Positions 1 to 6,953 of a DNA stretch of 11,824 nucleotides are shown here, one piece after another. A program made the position numbers and the translations under genes. The stretch is taken from assembly GCA_035691285.1 (NCBI GenBank), contig DASSJI010000252.1:1-11824 (forward strand), read 5' to 3'. The DNA comes from DATFEN01 sp035691285 (GTDB lineage Bacteria; Acidobacteriota; Vicinamibacteria; Fen-336). How positions within the stretch are numbered: position 1 is the stretch's first letter; each line of letters begins with the position of its first letter. The notes under the pieces are model-generated. The model was not told the DNA's origin, ran no database searches, and saw only the letters and a program-made list of their open reading frames with translations.

Positions 1-777
1 GTAGTGCGCGACGTTCGCCTCGTACAGGCGCGCGGCCGAGCCCAGCAGACGCTGCCACGACGCCTTGGCCTCGTCCTTGCCCGCCACGCCGCCCGCGATC
101 ACGAGCGGAACGAAGCGCTCGCGCTGGGTCGCGATCGGCACGTCCAGCGAGAACCGGAGCGGGACGTCCTTGGGCTCCTCCTGGTAGGGCATCACGGCGA
201 GGTCCGTGGCGCCGGGCACGCCGATCACGCCGACGAAGCGCTTGGTCTCCTCGGTGAGAAGGTACAGCCGCTCCTTCTCGTCCCACTCCACGTTGGCCGT
301 CATCAGCCCGGCGGGCCACATCAGCTTGAGGCGCGGCCGGAACGAGCCGAGCACGGTCGTCGGAAGCGCAGAGTCGACGTCGAGGAGGATCACGATGCCC
401 GGCTCGTCGAGGGGCGCGAACACGATCTGCCGCACCGTGAAGGCCGCGTGCGAGTAGGTGAAGATCGTCGCCTCCGGCCGCACGCTCACCGAGGCGAGGA
501 TGTCAGTGCCCTCGATCTCGAGCGGGTACCCCTTGATCCGGAACGAGAGCCGGAGGTCGTCCAGCACCTTCAGCGGGTAGACCCACGCCTCGAGGCCGCG
601 GTTCTCGTAGCCGAACGCCGCCGAGCGCCGACCGGCCACAGCAAAGAAACGCCCGGAACGGACCGGCTCCTCGAGGACGAGGCCGCTGGGCGGAAGCTCG
701 AAGCGAGGGACTTCCGCGGCGGCCGGGCCGACACATAGAAATCCGGCGACGGCGGTGCGGATCCAGGTCCGGGACAT
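1..777 (-). CDS. Secreted protein, N-terminal part; possibly glycogen-debranching/six-hairpin glycosidase-like (partial)
   Basis: An open frame on the minus strand runs without a stop from an ATG at 777-775 to the window edge: 259 codons, 3' end missing. The start is supported by GGAGG (complement of 786-790) eight bases upstream and by an export signal directly after it: Arg3/Arg7, a hydrophobic stretch to about residue 18, and a likely cleavage after Ala-Ala-Ala21. The mature part is beta-rich with a segment reading AAFGYENRGLEAWVYPLKVL, and the visible part ends in helical sequence (SWQRLLGSAARLYEANVAHY). This resembles the beta-sandwich followed by the first helix of an (alpha/alpha)6 barrel in amylo-alpha-1,6-glucosidase or GH63/GH15-type enzymes. 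No catalytic residue lies in the window, so the enzyme class is a guess from general resemblance; that it is a secreted protein is much firmer. It is transcribed divergently from the TonB receptor gene. Confidence 0.7.
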   Translation of the reverse strand, partial: MSRTWIRTAVAGFLCVGPAAAEVPRFELPPSGLVLEEPVRSGRFFAVAGRRSAAFGYENRGLEAWVYPLKVLDDLRLSFRIKGYPLEIEGTDILASVSVRPEATIFTYSHAAFTVRQIVFAPLDEPGIVILLDVDSALPTTVLGSFRPRLKLMWPAGLMTANVEWDEKERLYLLTEETKRFVGVIGVPGATDLAVMPYQEEPKDVPLRFSLDVPIATQRERFVPLVIAGGVAGKDEAKASWQRLLGSAARLYEANVAHY

Positions 778-802
778 CCAGCTTGCCTCCGAGGGGTCTC
801 GC

Positions 803-830
803 ATTATCCCCCCAAGTCTCAGATGGGCAA
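803..830 (-). promoter_or_regulatory. Putative sigma70-type promoter for the left-edge secreted protein
   Basis: Read on the minus strand, TTGCCC (complement of 830-825) is followed after 16 bases by GATAAT (complement of 808-803), a five-of-six match to the -10 consensus. Transcription would start near 796, giving a short leader that still contains the GGAGG at 790-786 before the ATG at 777. The call rests on sequence match only. An AT-rich hexamer is uncommon in this GC-rich DNA. Confidence 0.4.
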
Positions 831-833
831 GAC

Positions 834-846
834 TGAAACCGTTTTA
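834..846. promoter_or_regulatory. Candidate operator palindrome in the divergent region
   Basis: TGAAACCGTTTTA is a 13-base near-palindrome (five of six arm positions pair around a central C). It lies just upstream of the -35-like box of the TonB receptor gene and just upstream of the -35-like box of the divergent gene. It looks like the kind of site bound by a LacI- or GntR-type dimer and could control both genes. No matching regulator is in the window. Confidence 0.25.
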
Positions 847-855
847 GGAAGGGGG

Positions 856-886
856 TTGACAGCGCCCCCCGCTCCGGACGTATGCT
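856..886 (+). promoter_or_regulatory. Putative promoter of the TonB-dependent receptor gene
   Basis: A perfect TTGACA at 856-861 is followed by TATGCT at 881-886 (four of six matches to the -10 box). The spacer is 19 bases, longer than ideal. Transcription would start near 893, leaving a leader of roughly 68 bases before the ATG at 961. A perfect palindrome, GGAAATTTCC, occupies 891-900, right at the predicted start point, and may be an operator or an early transcribed element. Confidence 0.45.
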
Positions 887-960
887 CTGCGGAAATTTCC
901 CGACGCCATTCCAAGGTTTTATGCGCCTGTCTCGAGCACGAGCGACGCAGGGAGGATGAG

Positions 961-3900
961 ATGAGGTTGCCACTCGGCCGCACCCGCCTGGCGGTGCTCC
1001 TGGGGCTGGCCTTCGGCCTGCTCGCACCGCCGGCCTGGGCCCAGGCGGTGTATGGCAGCATCGCCGGCATCGTCGACGATTCCAGCGGCGCCGCGATTCC
1101 AGGAGCTTCGGTCACCATCAAGAGCATCGAACGTCAGACCGAGGACACCGTCACCACGAACGAGTCCGGGCGCTACACGAAGGATCGCCTGCTGCCCGGT
1201 ACCTACACCGTCAGGGCGGAGCTCTCAGGGTTCAAGCCCAAGGTGGTGTCGAGGGTGTTCGTCAACGTCGACACCCAGACGATGGTCAACTTCGCCCTGG
1301 AGGTCGGAGCGCTCACCGAGGAGGTCACCGTGACCTCGGCCGAGGGCCAGACCCTGAAGACCGACCGCGCCGACGTCGCCGTGACCTTCGAGAGCAAGCA
1401 GCTGACGGAGCTGCCGGTCCTCGACCGCAACTTCACCAAGTTCCTGCTCCTGACGCCGGGCACCCAGCAGCAGTCCTGGAACCACGCCGCGAGCGAGAAC
1501 CCGCAGGGCTCGGCCCAGACGGTCGTGAACGGGCAGACCTTCAGCGGCACGGGCTACCAGCTCGACGGCACCGAGAACCGCGACCCGATCCTCGGCATCA
1601 TCGTCATCAACCCCACCCTCGAGTCCATCGGCGAGACCAAGATCACCTCCCAGAACTACGACGCCGAGTTCGGCCAGGCCATCGCCGGCGTCGTCTCCGT
1701 GCAGACGAAGTCCGGCACCAACGAGATCCACGGCAGCGCCTTCGAGTTCCTGCAGCGCGACAACTTCCAGGCCCGCAACCCGTACTCGCAGTTCCAGGAG
1801 GACCCGCTGACCGGCCGTTTCATCCCCGAGTCGAAGCGCGACCAGTTCGGCGGCTCGATCGGCGGCCCGATCCAGAAGAACAAGTGGTTCTTCTTCGGCG
1901 ACTACCAGGGCACGCGTACGAACGCCGGCGGCTCGCAGCTCGTGACCGTGCCGACGGCGCGCGCCCGCACCGGCGACCTGAGCGAGTACGGGGTCAACAT
2001 CTTCGACCCGGCCACCGGCGCGCCGGACAGCCGGACGCAGTTCCCGGGCAACGTCATCCCGAGCGACCGCCTGTCGCCCCAGGCCCTCGCGGTCCTCAAC
2101 CTGCTTCCGCTGCCGAACGCGCCGGGCACGGCCAACGGGACCCAAAACAACTACGTGGCATCGGGCATCGAGAAGTTCAACAACGACGCCTTCAACGTGC
2201 GCCTGGACGGCCGGCTCAGCGAGCGCGTGAACGTCTTCACGCGTTACAGCTACGCCAAGTTCGACCTCCAGGGGCCGCAGGCCTTCGGGGCCGGCGGGGG
2301 TCGGGAGCTGGTGAGCCTGGGCGGCGAGTCCAAGGTCCGGAACCACAGCGTGGCCCTGGGCGCCGACGTGACGATCAACTCCACGACGATCCTCGACGTC
2401 CGGCTCGGCTTCTTCAAGTACGGCGTCGACGTGCTGCCCAACGACTTCGGCACCACGCCGGCCGCCGACGCCGGCATCCCGGGCCTCAACAACGACGACT
2501 TCAGCTCGGGCCTCCCGTTCTTCGAGCTCAACGGCGGCACGTCGCAGATGCGCTTCGGCTCGGGCCTCGATGCGGGACGCTGCAACTGCCCGCTGGCCGA
2601 GCACGAGAAGCAGTACCAGTTCGTGACCAACCTCACGAAGGCAATGGGCAACCACACCGTCAAGTTCGGCGTGGACATCCGGCGCGCCTACAACCTGCGC
2701 GTGCCCAGCGACTCGCACCGGTCCGGCCAGCTCTACTTCGATGCCGACCGCACCCGCGGCGCATCGGGCGGCGGCATGGGCCTCGCGGCCTTCCTGCTCG
2801 GTGACGTCTCCCGCATGGTCCGTTACGTCAGCACCAGCACCGACGCCCGCGAGACCCAGTGGCGGGAGTTCTTCTACGTCCAGGACACCTGGCGCGCGAC
2901 GGACAAGCTGACCTTGAACTACGGCCTGCGCGCCGACATCATCAACCCCCAGGCCGTGAACGACCCGGGCAACGGCGGCTGGCTGGACATCAACACCGGC
3001 GAGATCCGGGTGGGCGGCGTCGGCGACGTCGATCTGCAGGGGAACGTCGAGAACAAGGTCAACTGGGCGCCGCGCCTCGGCGTCACCTACCAGCTCAACG
3101 CCAAGACGGTCGTGCGGGCCGGCTACGGGCGCAGCTACGACATCGGCGTGTTCGGCTCGACCTTCGGGCACTCCGTGACGCAGAACCTGCCGGTGTTGTC
3201 CTTCCAGAACCTGACCCCCCCGGCGAACTTCCTGAGCGTGTTCAACCTCGCCCAGGGCCCGCCGGCGCCGACGTTCGTCGACGTGCCGCCGAACGGACGC
3301 TTCCCGCTCCCGAACGGCACGTCGGCCCGCCTGCTGCCGGACAAGCAGAACCTCTCCCACGTCGACGCCTACAACGTCACGCTGCAACGCCAGCTCACCG
3401 ATACCCTGTCGGCCGAAGTGGCCTACGTCGGCAACCGCGGCAACGGGTTCTTCGGCGACAACCCGGCGACCGATACGAACCAGCCGACGCTGGACGGCTT
3501 CGGCACGATCCCACGCGACCTGCGCCGGCCGTTCTTCGCCGGCCAGGTGCAGACGGTGGACGGCCTGAGCGGCGCCTACGGCTGGACCCAGAGCATCGAC
3601 TACTTCAGCAACACCGGCGAGAGCCGCTACAACTCGTTCCAGGCGAAGCTGACGAAGCGCTTCTCCGGCGGCTACTCGCTCCTGACCCACTACACGTACC
3701 AGGACGCCAAGAACAACTCCGGCGACTACTTCTTCATCGACCCGGACGTGAACTGGGGCCCCGCCGACTTCATCCGCAAGCACGTCTTCGTGCTGGCGGC
3801 CAACGCGGACCTGCCCTTCGGCAAGGGCAGGAAGTGGCTGAGCGACGCCGAGGGCGCCACGCAAGCGATCCTGGGCAACTGGCAGTTCAACACCAACGTG

Positions 3901-4359
3901 ACGATCATGAGCGGGCTGCCGTTCAACATCGACTATCGGGATTCCGGTGCCGACCGCGACACCGGCCCGAACCGGCCCGATCTCATCGGCGACCCCCAGA
4001 CCGGCAGCGGCGACGGCATCACGAGCCCGTATTTCAACGTGACCCCCATCGGCACGGCCGGCAGCGCCTTCGGTCGCCCGGCCCGGGGAACCTTCGGCAA
4101 CCTGCCGCGCAACGAGCTGCGCGGGCCGGGCTGGTGGAACGTGGACGCCTCGCTCTTCAAGCGCATCACGTTCGGCGGCGCGAAGGCCCTCGAGTTGCGC
4201 GTCGAGGTGCAGAACCTGTTCAACCACATCAACGACAACAACCCGGACGGCAACATCGGCGTGCCGGGAAACAACAACCCGAACGCGGGGTTCATCACCA
4301 GCATGGCCCCGAACGCCCTGCCGCGTAACCTCCAGTTCGCGGCCCGGTTCCAGTTCTGA
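961..4359 (+). CDS. TonB-dependent outer-membrane receptor with N-terminal carboxypeptidase-regulatory domain (Oar-like)
   Basis: This 1132-residue outer-membrane beta-barrel protein is predicted to import a large or scarce substrate with energy from TonB-ExbBD. In order: a signal peptide cleaved near Ala-Trp-Ala27; a CarboxypepD_reg-like beta-sandwich at about 31-120 (starting GSIAGIVDDSSGAAIPGASV); a plug domain at about 125-245; then a long barrel ending in NLQFAARFQF with the terminal Phe typical of outer-membrane barrels. The frame is open back to 823, but ATG 961 is preferred: GGAGG lies at 951-955 and the signal peptide begins exactly there, while the upstream extension would cover the promoter. 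Length and layout fit the large Acidobacteriota/Myxococcota Oar-like receptors. The pair Cys541-Asn-Cys543 stands out in an otherwise cysteine-poor barrel. No sugar-binding partner (SusD type) is next to it, and the substrate cannot be told from sequence. Confidence 0.93.
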   Translation: MRLPLGRTRLAVLLGLAFGLLAPPAWAQAVYGSIAGIVDDSSGAAIPGASVTIKSIERQTEDTVTTNESGRYTKDRLLPGTYTVRAELSGFKPKVVSRVFVNVDTQTMVNFALEVGALTEEVTVTSAEGQTLKTDRADVAVTFESKQLTELPVLDRNFTKFLLLTPGTQQQSWNHAASENPQGSAQTVVNGQTFSGTGYQLDGTENRDPILGIIVINPTLESIGETKITSQNYDAEFGQAIAGVVSVQTKSGTNEIHGSAFEFLQRDNFQARNPYSQFQEDPLTGRFIPESKRDQFGGSIGGPIQKNKWFFFGDYQGTRTNAGGSQLVTVPTARARTGDLSEYGVNIFDPATGAPDSRTQFPGNVIPSDRLSPQALAVLNLLPLPNAPGTANGTQNNYVASGIEKFNNDAFNVRLDGRLSERVNVFTRYSYAKFDLQGPQAFGAGGGRELVSLGGESKVRNHSVALGADVTINSTTILDVRLGFFKYGVDVLPNDFGTTPAADAGIPGLNNDDFSSGLPFFELNGGTSQMRFGSGLDAGRCNCPLAEHEKQYQFVTNLTKAMGNHTVKFGVDIRRAYNLRVPSDSHRSGQLYFDADRTRGASGGGMGLAAFLLGDVSRMVRYVSTSTDARETQWREFFYVQDTWRATDKLTLNYGLRADIINPQAVNDPGNGGWLDINTGEIRVGGVGDVDLQGNVENKVNWAPRLGVTYQLNAKTVVRAGYGRSYDIGVFGSTFGHSVTQNLPVLSFQNLTPPANFLSVFNLAQGPPAPTFVDVPPNGRFPLPNGTSARLLPDKQNLSHVDAYNVTLQRQLTDTLSAEVAYVGNRGNGFFGDNPATDTNQPTLDGFGTIPRDLRRPFFAGQVQTVDGLSGAYGWTQSIDYFSNTGESRYNSFQAKLTKRFSGGYSLLTHYTYQDAKNNSGDYFFIDPDVNWGPADFIRKHVFVLAANADLPFGKGRKWLSDAEGATQAILGNWQFNTNVTIMSGLPFNIDYRDSGADRDTGPNRPDLIGDPQTGSGDGITSPYFNVTPIGTAGSAFGRPARGTFGNLPRNELRGPGWWNVDASLFKRITFGGAKALELRVEVQNLFNHINDNNPDGNIGVPGNNNPNAGFITSMAPNALPRNLQFAARFQF

Positions 4360-4370
4360 AGGTCTGAGGA

Positions 4371-4384
4371 GCGCCGCAGGGCGC
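4371..4384 (+). repeat. Small GC hairpin after the TonB receptor gene
   Basis: GCGCC (4371-4375) and GGCGC (4380-4384) can pair around a four-base loop, eleven bases after the receptor stop codon. It is short and in GC-rich DNA, so it may be chance, but it precedes the much stronger hairpin at 4397-4420 and could help protect the 3' end of the mRNA. Confidence 0.25.
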
Positions 4385-4396
4385 GCCTACACTCCA

Positions 4397-4420
4397 GGGG
4401 AGGGGCTTCGGCCCCTCCCC
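4397..4420 (+). terminator. Strong UUCG-tetraloop hairpin, probable terminator of the TonB receptor gene
   Basis: Two perfectly complementary 10-base arms, GGGGAGGGGC (4397-4406) and GCCCCTCCCC (4411-4420), enclose the loop TTCG. C(UUCG)G is one of the most stable RNA tetraloops known. It lies 37 bases after the receptor stop codon and before the next promoter. The downstream tract (TTCGT) is poor in T, so it is not a textbook intrinsic terminator; it may work in that role in a high-GC genome or as a 3'-end stabiliser. Confidence 0.75.
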
Positions 4421-4471
4421 TTCGTACGTGCGGGTGCGGTGCGAGGGCGAGTCGTGGAGCGGGGCCGTCGC

Positions 4472-4477
4472 TATAAT
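4472..4477 (+). promoter_or_regulatory. Perfect TATAAT -10 box of the redoxin/monooxygenase/cytochrome bd operon
   Basis: TATAAT at 4472-4477 matches the -10 consensus exactly, which is striking in such GC-rich DNA. No good -35 box is visible 16-18 bases upstream, so a regulator or another sigma factor may be needed. The expected transcription start, near 4484, is only about five bases before the ATG at 4489. No clear Shine-Dalgarno sequence lies between, so the first gene may be translated from a nearly leaderless mRNA. Confidence 0.5.
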
Positions 4478-4488
4478 TCGGGAAAGCG

Positions 4489-5064
4489 ATGAGGATGGGC
4501 GCTCTCCGGCTGCTGTCCGTCGGCCTCCTCGCCACGGCCGCAGAGGCCGGACCCGGGATCGAGCTGCAGGATCCCGACGGGCGCCCGGTCCTGCCCCTCC
4601 CCGCTTCCGGCGGCCCGGCGACGGTGTTCGTGTTCGCGCGCACCGACTGCCCGATCACGAACCGCTACGCGCCCGAGCTGCGGCGCCTCCACGACCGCTT
4701 CGAGCCCTTGGGCATCCGCTTCTGGCTCGTGTACCCCGATCCCGGCGAGAGCGGGGAGGCCGTGCGCCGCCACGCTCGTGAGTACGGCTACGGCTTCGCG
4801 CCGCTCAGGGATCCGAAGCACCAGCTCGTCCTGCTGGCGGGAGCGCGCGTCACGCCCGAGGCCGCGGTGTTCGTCCCCGACGCGAGCGGCCCCCGCCTGG
4901 TCTACCGGGGCCGGATCGACGACCGCAACGTCGCTTTCGGAAAGACGCGAACGGCCCCGGGCGCGCACGACCTCCAGGACGTCCTGACGGCCCTCGCGCA
5001 GCAGGAGCCCGTGGCGTCGCGGACGACCGCTGCCGTCGGTTGCGCCATCGCGCCGCTCGAATGA
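4489..5064 (+). CDS. Exported thioredoxin-fold (redoxin) protein, partner of the cytochrome c/copper monooxygenase
   Basis: This 191-residue protein has a signal peptide (residues 1-20, cleavage near Ala-Glu-Ala20) and one thioredoxin/AhpC-TSA-like domain, so it should act in the periplasm. The core strand VFVFARTDCPIT carries Cys54 at the usual active-site position. The second cysteine of a CxxC is replaced by Thr57, and there is no peroxiredoxin TxxC motif. The only other cysteine is Cys185 in the tail (VGCAI), which might act as a resolving or metal-binding residue. From general knowledge of the family, proteins with this same tail occur in Acidobacteriota and Planctomycetota, in some cases fused to a cytochrome c/copper-monooxygenase module; here the two are separate genes whose stop and start overlap as ATGA. 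ATG 4489 is used, with Met3 (4495) as alternative. Role: probably thiol or copper redox work for the downstream protein; activity unproven. Confidence 0.85.
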   Translation: MRMGALRLLSVGLLATAAEAGPGIELQDPDGRPVLPLPASGGPATVFVFARTDCPITNRYAPELRRLHDRFEPLGIRFWLVYPDPGESGEAVRRHAREYGYGFAPLRDPKHQLVLLAGARVTPEAAVFVPDASGPRLVYRGRIDDRNVAFGKTRTAPGAHDLQDVLTALAQQEPVASRTTAAVGCAIAPLE

Positions 5065-6953
5065 TCCGGGGGGCGGCGGCGCTGCTGCTGCTCGCACTCC
5101 CCGCGAGCGCGGCGTGCAGGGGCGACGCGCCGGCCGCGGCGGAACGCGTCACCTTCAACCGCGACATCGCGCCGCTCGTGCATCGCAATTGCGCTCCCTG
5201 CCATCGGCCCGGCGAGGCCGGCCCCTTCAGCCTGCTCACCTACGCGGACGTGAAGAAGCGGGCGGACCAGATCGTCGAGGTCACGGGCACCCGCTACATG
5301 CCCCCGTGGCCGCCTGAGCCGGGCTACGGGGACTTCGCCGGCGCGCGCCGGCTTTCCGACGCGGACGTGGCGCTCCTCCGTCGCTGGGTGGACTCGGGCG
5401 CTCCCGAGGGCGCTCCCGAGGATCGGCGCCCGCCCCCGACCTTTACGGAAGGCTGGCAGCTCGGGCCGCCGGACCTCGTGCTCGCGCTCGACGCGCCTTT
5501 CACGGTGCCGGCCGAGGGGACCGACGTGTTCCACAACTTCGTGCTGCCGCTGAAGCTGCCCTCCGCCCGCTACGTCCGCGCGATGGAGCTGCGCCCCGGC
5601 GACAAGCGCGTGGTCCACCACGCCAACGTCCTCGTGGACCGCACCGGATCGGCGCGGCGTCAGGACGCGCGGGACCCCGGTCCGGGCTTCGCAGGGATGG
5701 ACGTCGAGCTGGAGTCCGACAGCTTCGAGCCCGACAGCCACTTCCTCTTCTGGAAGCCGGGGACCGCCGCCGTCACCGAGCCCGACGACATGGCGTGGCG
5801 CGTCGACGCCGGGACCGACCTCGTGCTCAACCTGCACTTGCAGCCGTCGGGGAAGCCGGAGCCGATCCGGCCGCTCGTCGGCCTCTACTTCACCGACCGG
5901 GCGCCCACGCGCTTCCCGATGCTCGTGCAGCTCGAGCACGACGGGGCCCTCGACATTGCTCCGGGCGCCAAGGACTTCGTCGTCGACGACCACTACGTGC
6001 TGCCCGTCGACGCCGAGCTGCTCGGCGTCTACCCCCACGCCCACTACATCGGCCACGACGTCCGTGGCTTCGCGACCCTCCCCGACGACAGCCGCAAGGA
6101 GCTGATCTGGATCCGCGACTGGGACCTCAACTGGCAGGCCGTATACCGCTATCGGACGCCGGTGTTCCTCCCCCGGGGCTCCCGCGTCGAGATGCGGATC
6201 CAGTACGACAACTCCGCCGACAACCCCAGGAACCCGAGCGATCCGCCAAGGCGCGTGAAGGCGGGCAACCGGTCCTCGGACGAGATGGGCCATCTGTGGC
6301 TCCAGCTCCTCCCGCGCTCGCCCGAGGACCGGGTGGCGCTCCAGGAGGCCCTCATGCGGCGGCGGCTCGAGAAGTATCCCGGCGACTTCGTCGCGCACGC
6401 GAACCTGGGTGCCGTGCTCGAAGCCCGCGGGCAGCGCGAGGACGCCCTCCGCGAATACCGGCTCGCGCTGCGCGCCCGGCCCGAGAGCGCCGCTGCGCTC
6501 AACAACGTGGGCGCCCTGCTCCTCTCCCTCGACCGGCCCGTCGAGGCCCTGGCCGCGTTCCGCGACGCGGTGCGGGCAGACCCGGGCTACGCCAACGCCC
6601 GCTACAACCTCGGCAGCGTCCTCGTGGCGCACGGCCGCTTCGAGGAAGCGGTCCCCCATTTCCGGGAGGTGGCGCGCCGGCGTCCCGAGGACGTCGGCGC
6701 CCTCACCAACCTGGGCGGCGCTCTGCTGGCCGCGGGCCGAGCGGGAGAGGCGCTCGTCCCCCTCGAGCGGGCCGCGGAGCTGGACCCGCGTTCGCTGAAC
6801 GCCCGCTTCAACCTCGGGCGCGCCCTCGTCTCGCAGGGCCGATTCCGAGAGGCGTTGCCGCACCTGGAGGCCGCCGCGAGGCTCGCCCCGGCCGACCAGG
6901 ATGCGCGCCGCGAGCTGCTGGCGTTGCGCAAGCGGCTCGCAGCGAGCGGATGA
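5061..6953 (+). CDS. Cytochrome c - PHM-type copper monooxygenase-like - TPR protein
   Basis: This 630-residue exported protein has three modules. After a signal sequence (cleavage near residue 17; Cys19 could instead be lipidated, but the lipobox is poor) comes a heme c domain with CAPCH at 44-48 and a likely distal Met80 in YMPPWPP. A region at about 130-420 resembles copper type II ascorbate-dependent monooxygenases. It holds the ligands in the order and approximate spacing of peptidylglycine hydroxylating monooxygenase: His186-His187 and His259 for one copper, then His326-x-His328 and Met409 (in DEMGH) for the other. Five exact 34-residue TPRs follow (442-475, 476-509, 510-543, 544-577, 578-611) and a 19-residue tail. 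The copper part has no cysteine, unlike animal PHM. ATG 5061 is chosen because it overlaps the previous stop (ATGA) and begins the signal peptide; an in-frame TTG at 5040 is less likely. The substrate is unknown. Confidence 0.88.
   Translation: MIRGAAALLLLALPASAACRGDAPAAAERVTFNRDIAPLVHRNCAPCHRPGEAGPFSLLTYADVKKRADQIVEVTGTRYMPPWPPEPGYGDFAGARRLSDADVALLRRWVDSGAPEGAPEDRRPPPTFTEGWQLGPPDLVLALDAPFTVPAEGTDVFHNFVLPLKLPSARYVRAMELRPGDKRVVHHANVLVDRTGSARRQDARDPGPGFAGMDVELESDSFEPDSHFLFWKPGTAAVTEPDDMAWRVDAGTDLVLNLHLQPSGKPEPIRPLVGLYFTDRAPTRFPMLVQLEHDGALDIAPGAKDFVVDDHYVLPVDAELLGVYPHAHYIGHDVRGFATLPDDSRKELIWIRDWDLNWQAVYRYRTPVFLPRGSRVEMRIQYDNSADNPRNPSDPPRRVKAGNRSSDEMGHLWLQLLPRSPEDRVALQEALMRRRLEKYPGDFVAHANLGAVLEARGQREDALREYRLALRARPESAAALNNVGALLLSLDRPVEALAAFRDAVRADPGYANARYNLGSVLVAHGRFEEAVPHFREVARRRPEDVGALTNLGGALLAAGRAGEALVPLERAAELDPRSLNARFNLGRALVSQGRFREALPHLEAAARLAPADQDARRELLALRKRLAASG
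5397..5420 (+). repeat. Perfect 12-base tandem duplication in the heme/copper linker
   Basis: GGCGCTCCCGAG occurs twice head to tail (5397-5408 and 5409-5420) and encodes GAPE-GAPE at residues 113-120, in the hinge between the heme c domain and the copper monooxygenase-like domain. It keeps the frame, so it only lengthens the flexible linker, and probably arose by slippage. Confidence 0.8.

Noticed and set aside
823..960. In-frame upstream start of the TonB receptor at 823
   Set aside because: It would put 46 residues with no export signal before the signal peptide and would cover the TTGACA promoter box; ATG 961 has a good ribosome binding site.
503..1027. 174-codon minus-strand frame across the divergent control region
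   Set aside because: It crosses the promoters and is out of frame with the secreted protein that has a signal peptide and ribosome binding site on the same strand.
1225..4227. 1000-codon open frame on the minus strand opposite the TonB receptor gene
   Set aside because: Its translation is low-complexity, rich in Arg, Glu, Val and Gly, with no domain, and mirrors the codon bias of the real gene; long antisense frames are expected at this GC content.
5100..5117. Lipoprotein signal (Cys19) on the monooxygenase
   Set aside because: The residues before the cysteine (Ser-Ala-Ala) lack the usual Leu/Val/Ile at -3, so an ordinary signal peptidase cut is at least as likely; not called as a lipoprotein.
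5795..6949. In-frame upstream extension of cydA to 5795, giving an apparent 837-residue fusion protein
   Set aside because: The extension is an arginine/alanine/proline-rich out-of-frame reading of the monooxygenase gene; CydA homology begins at about 6950-6968.
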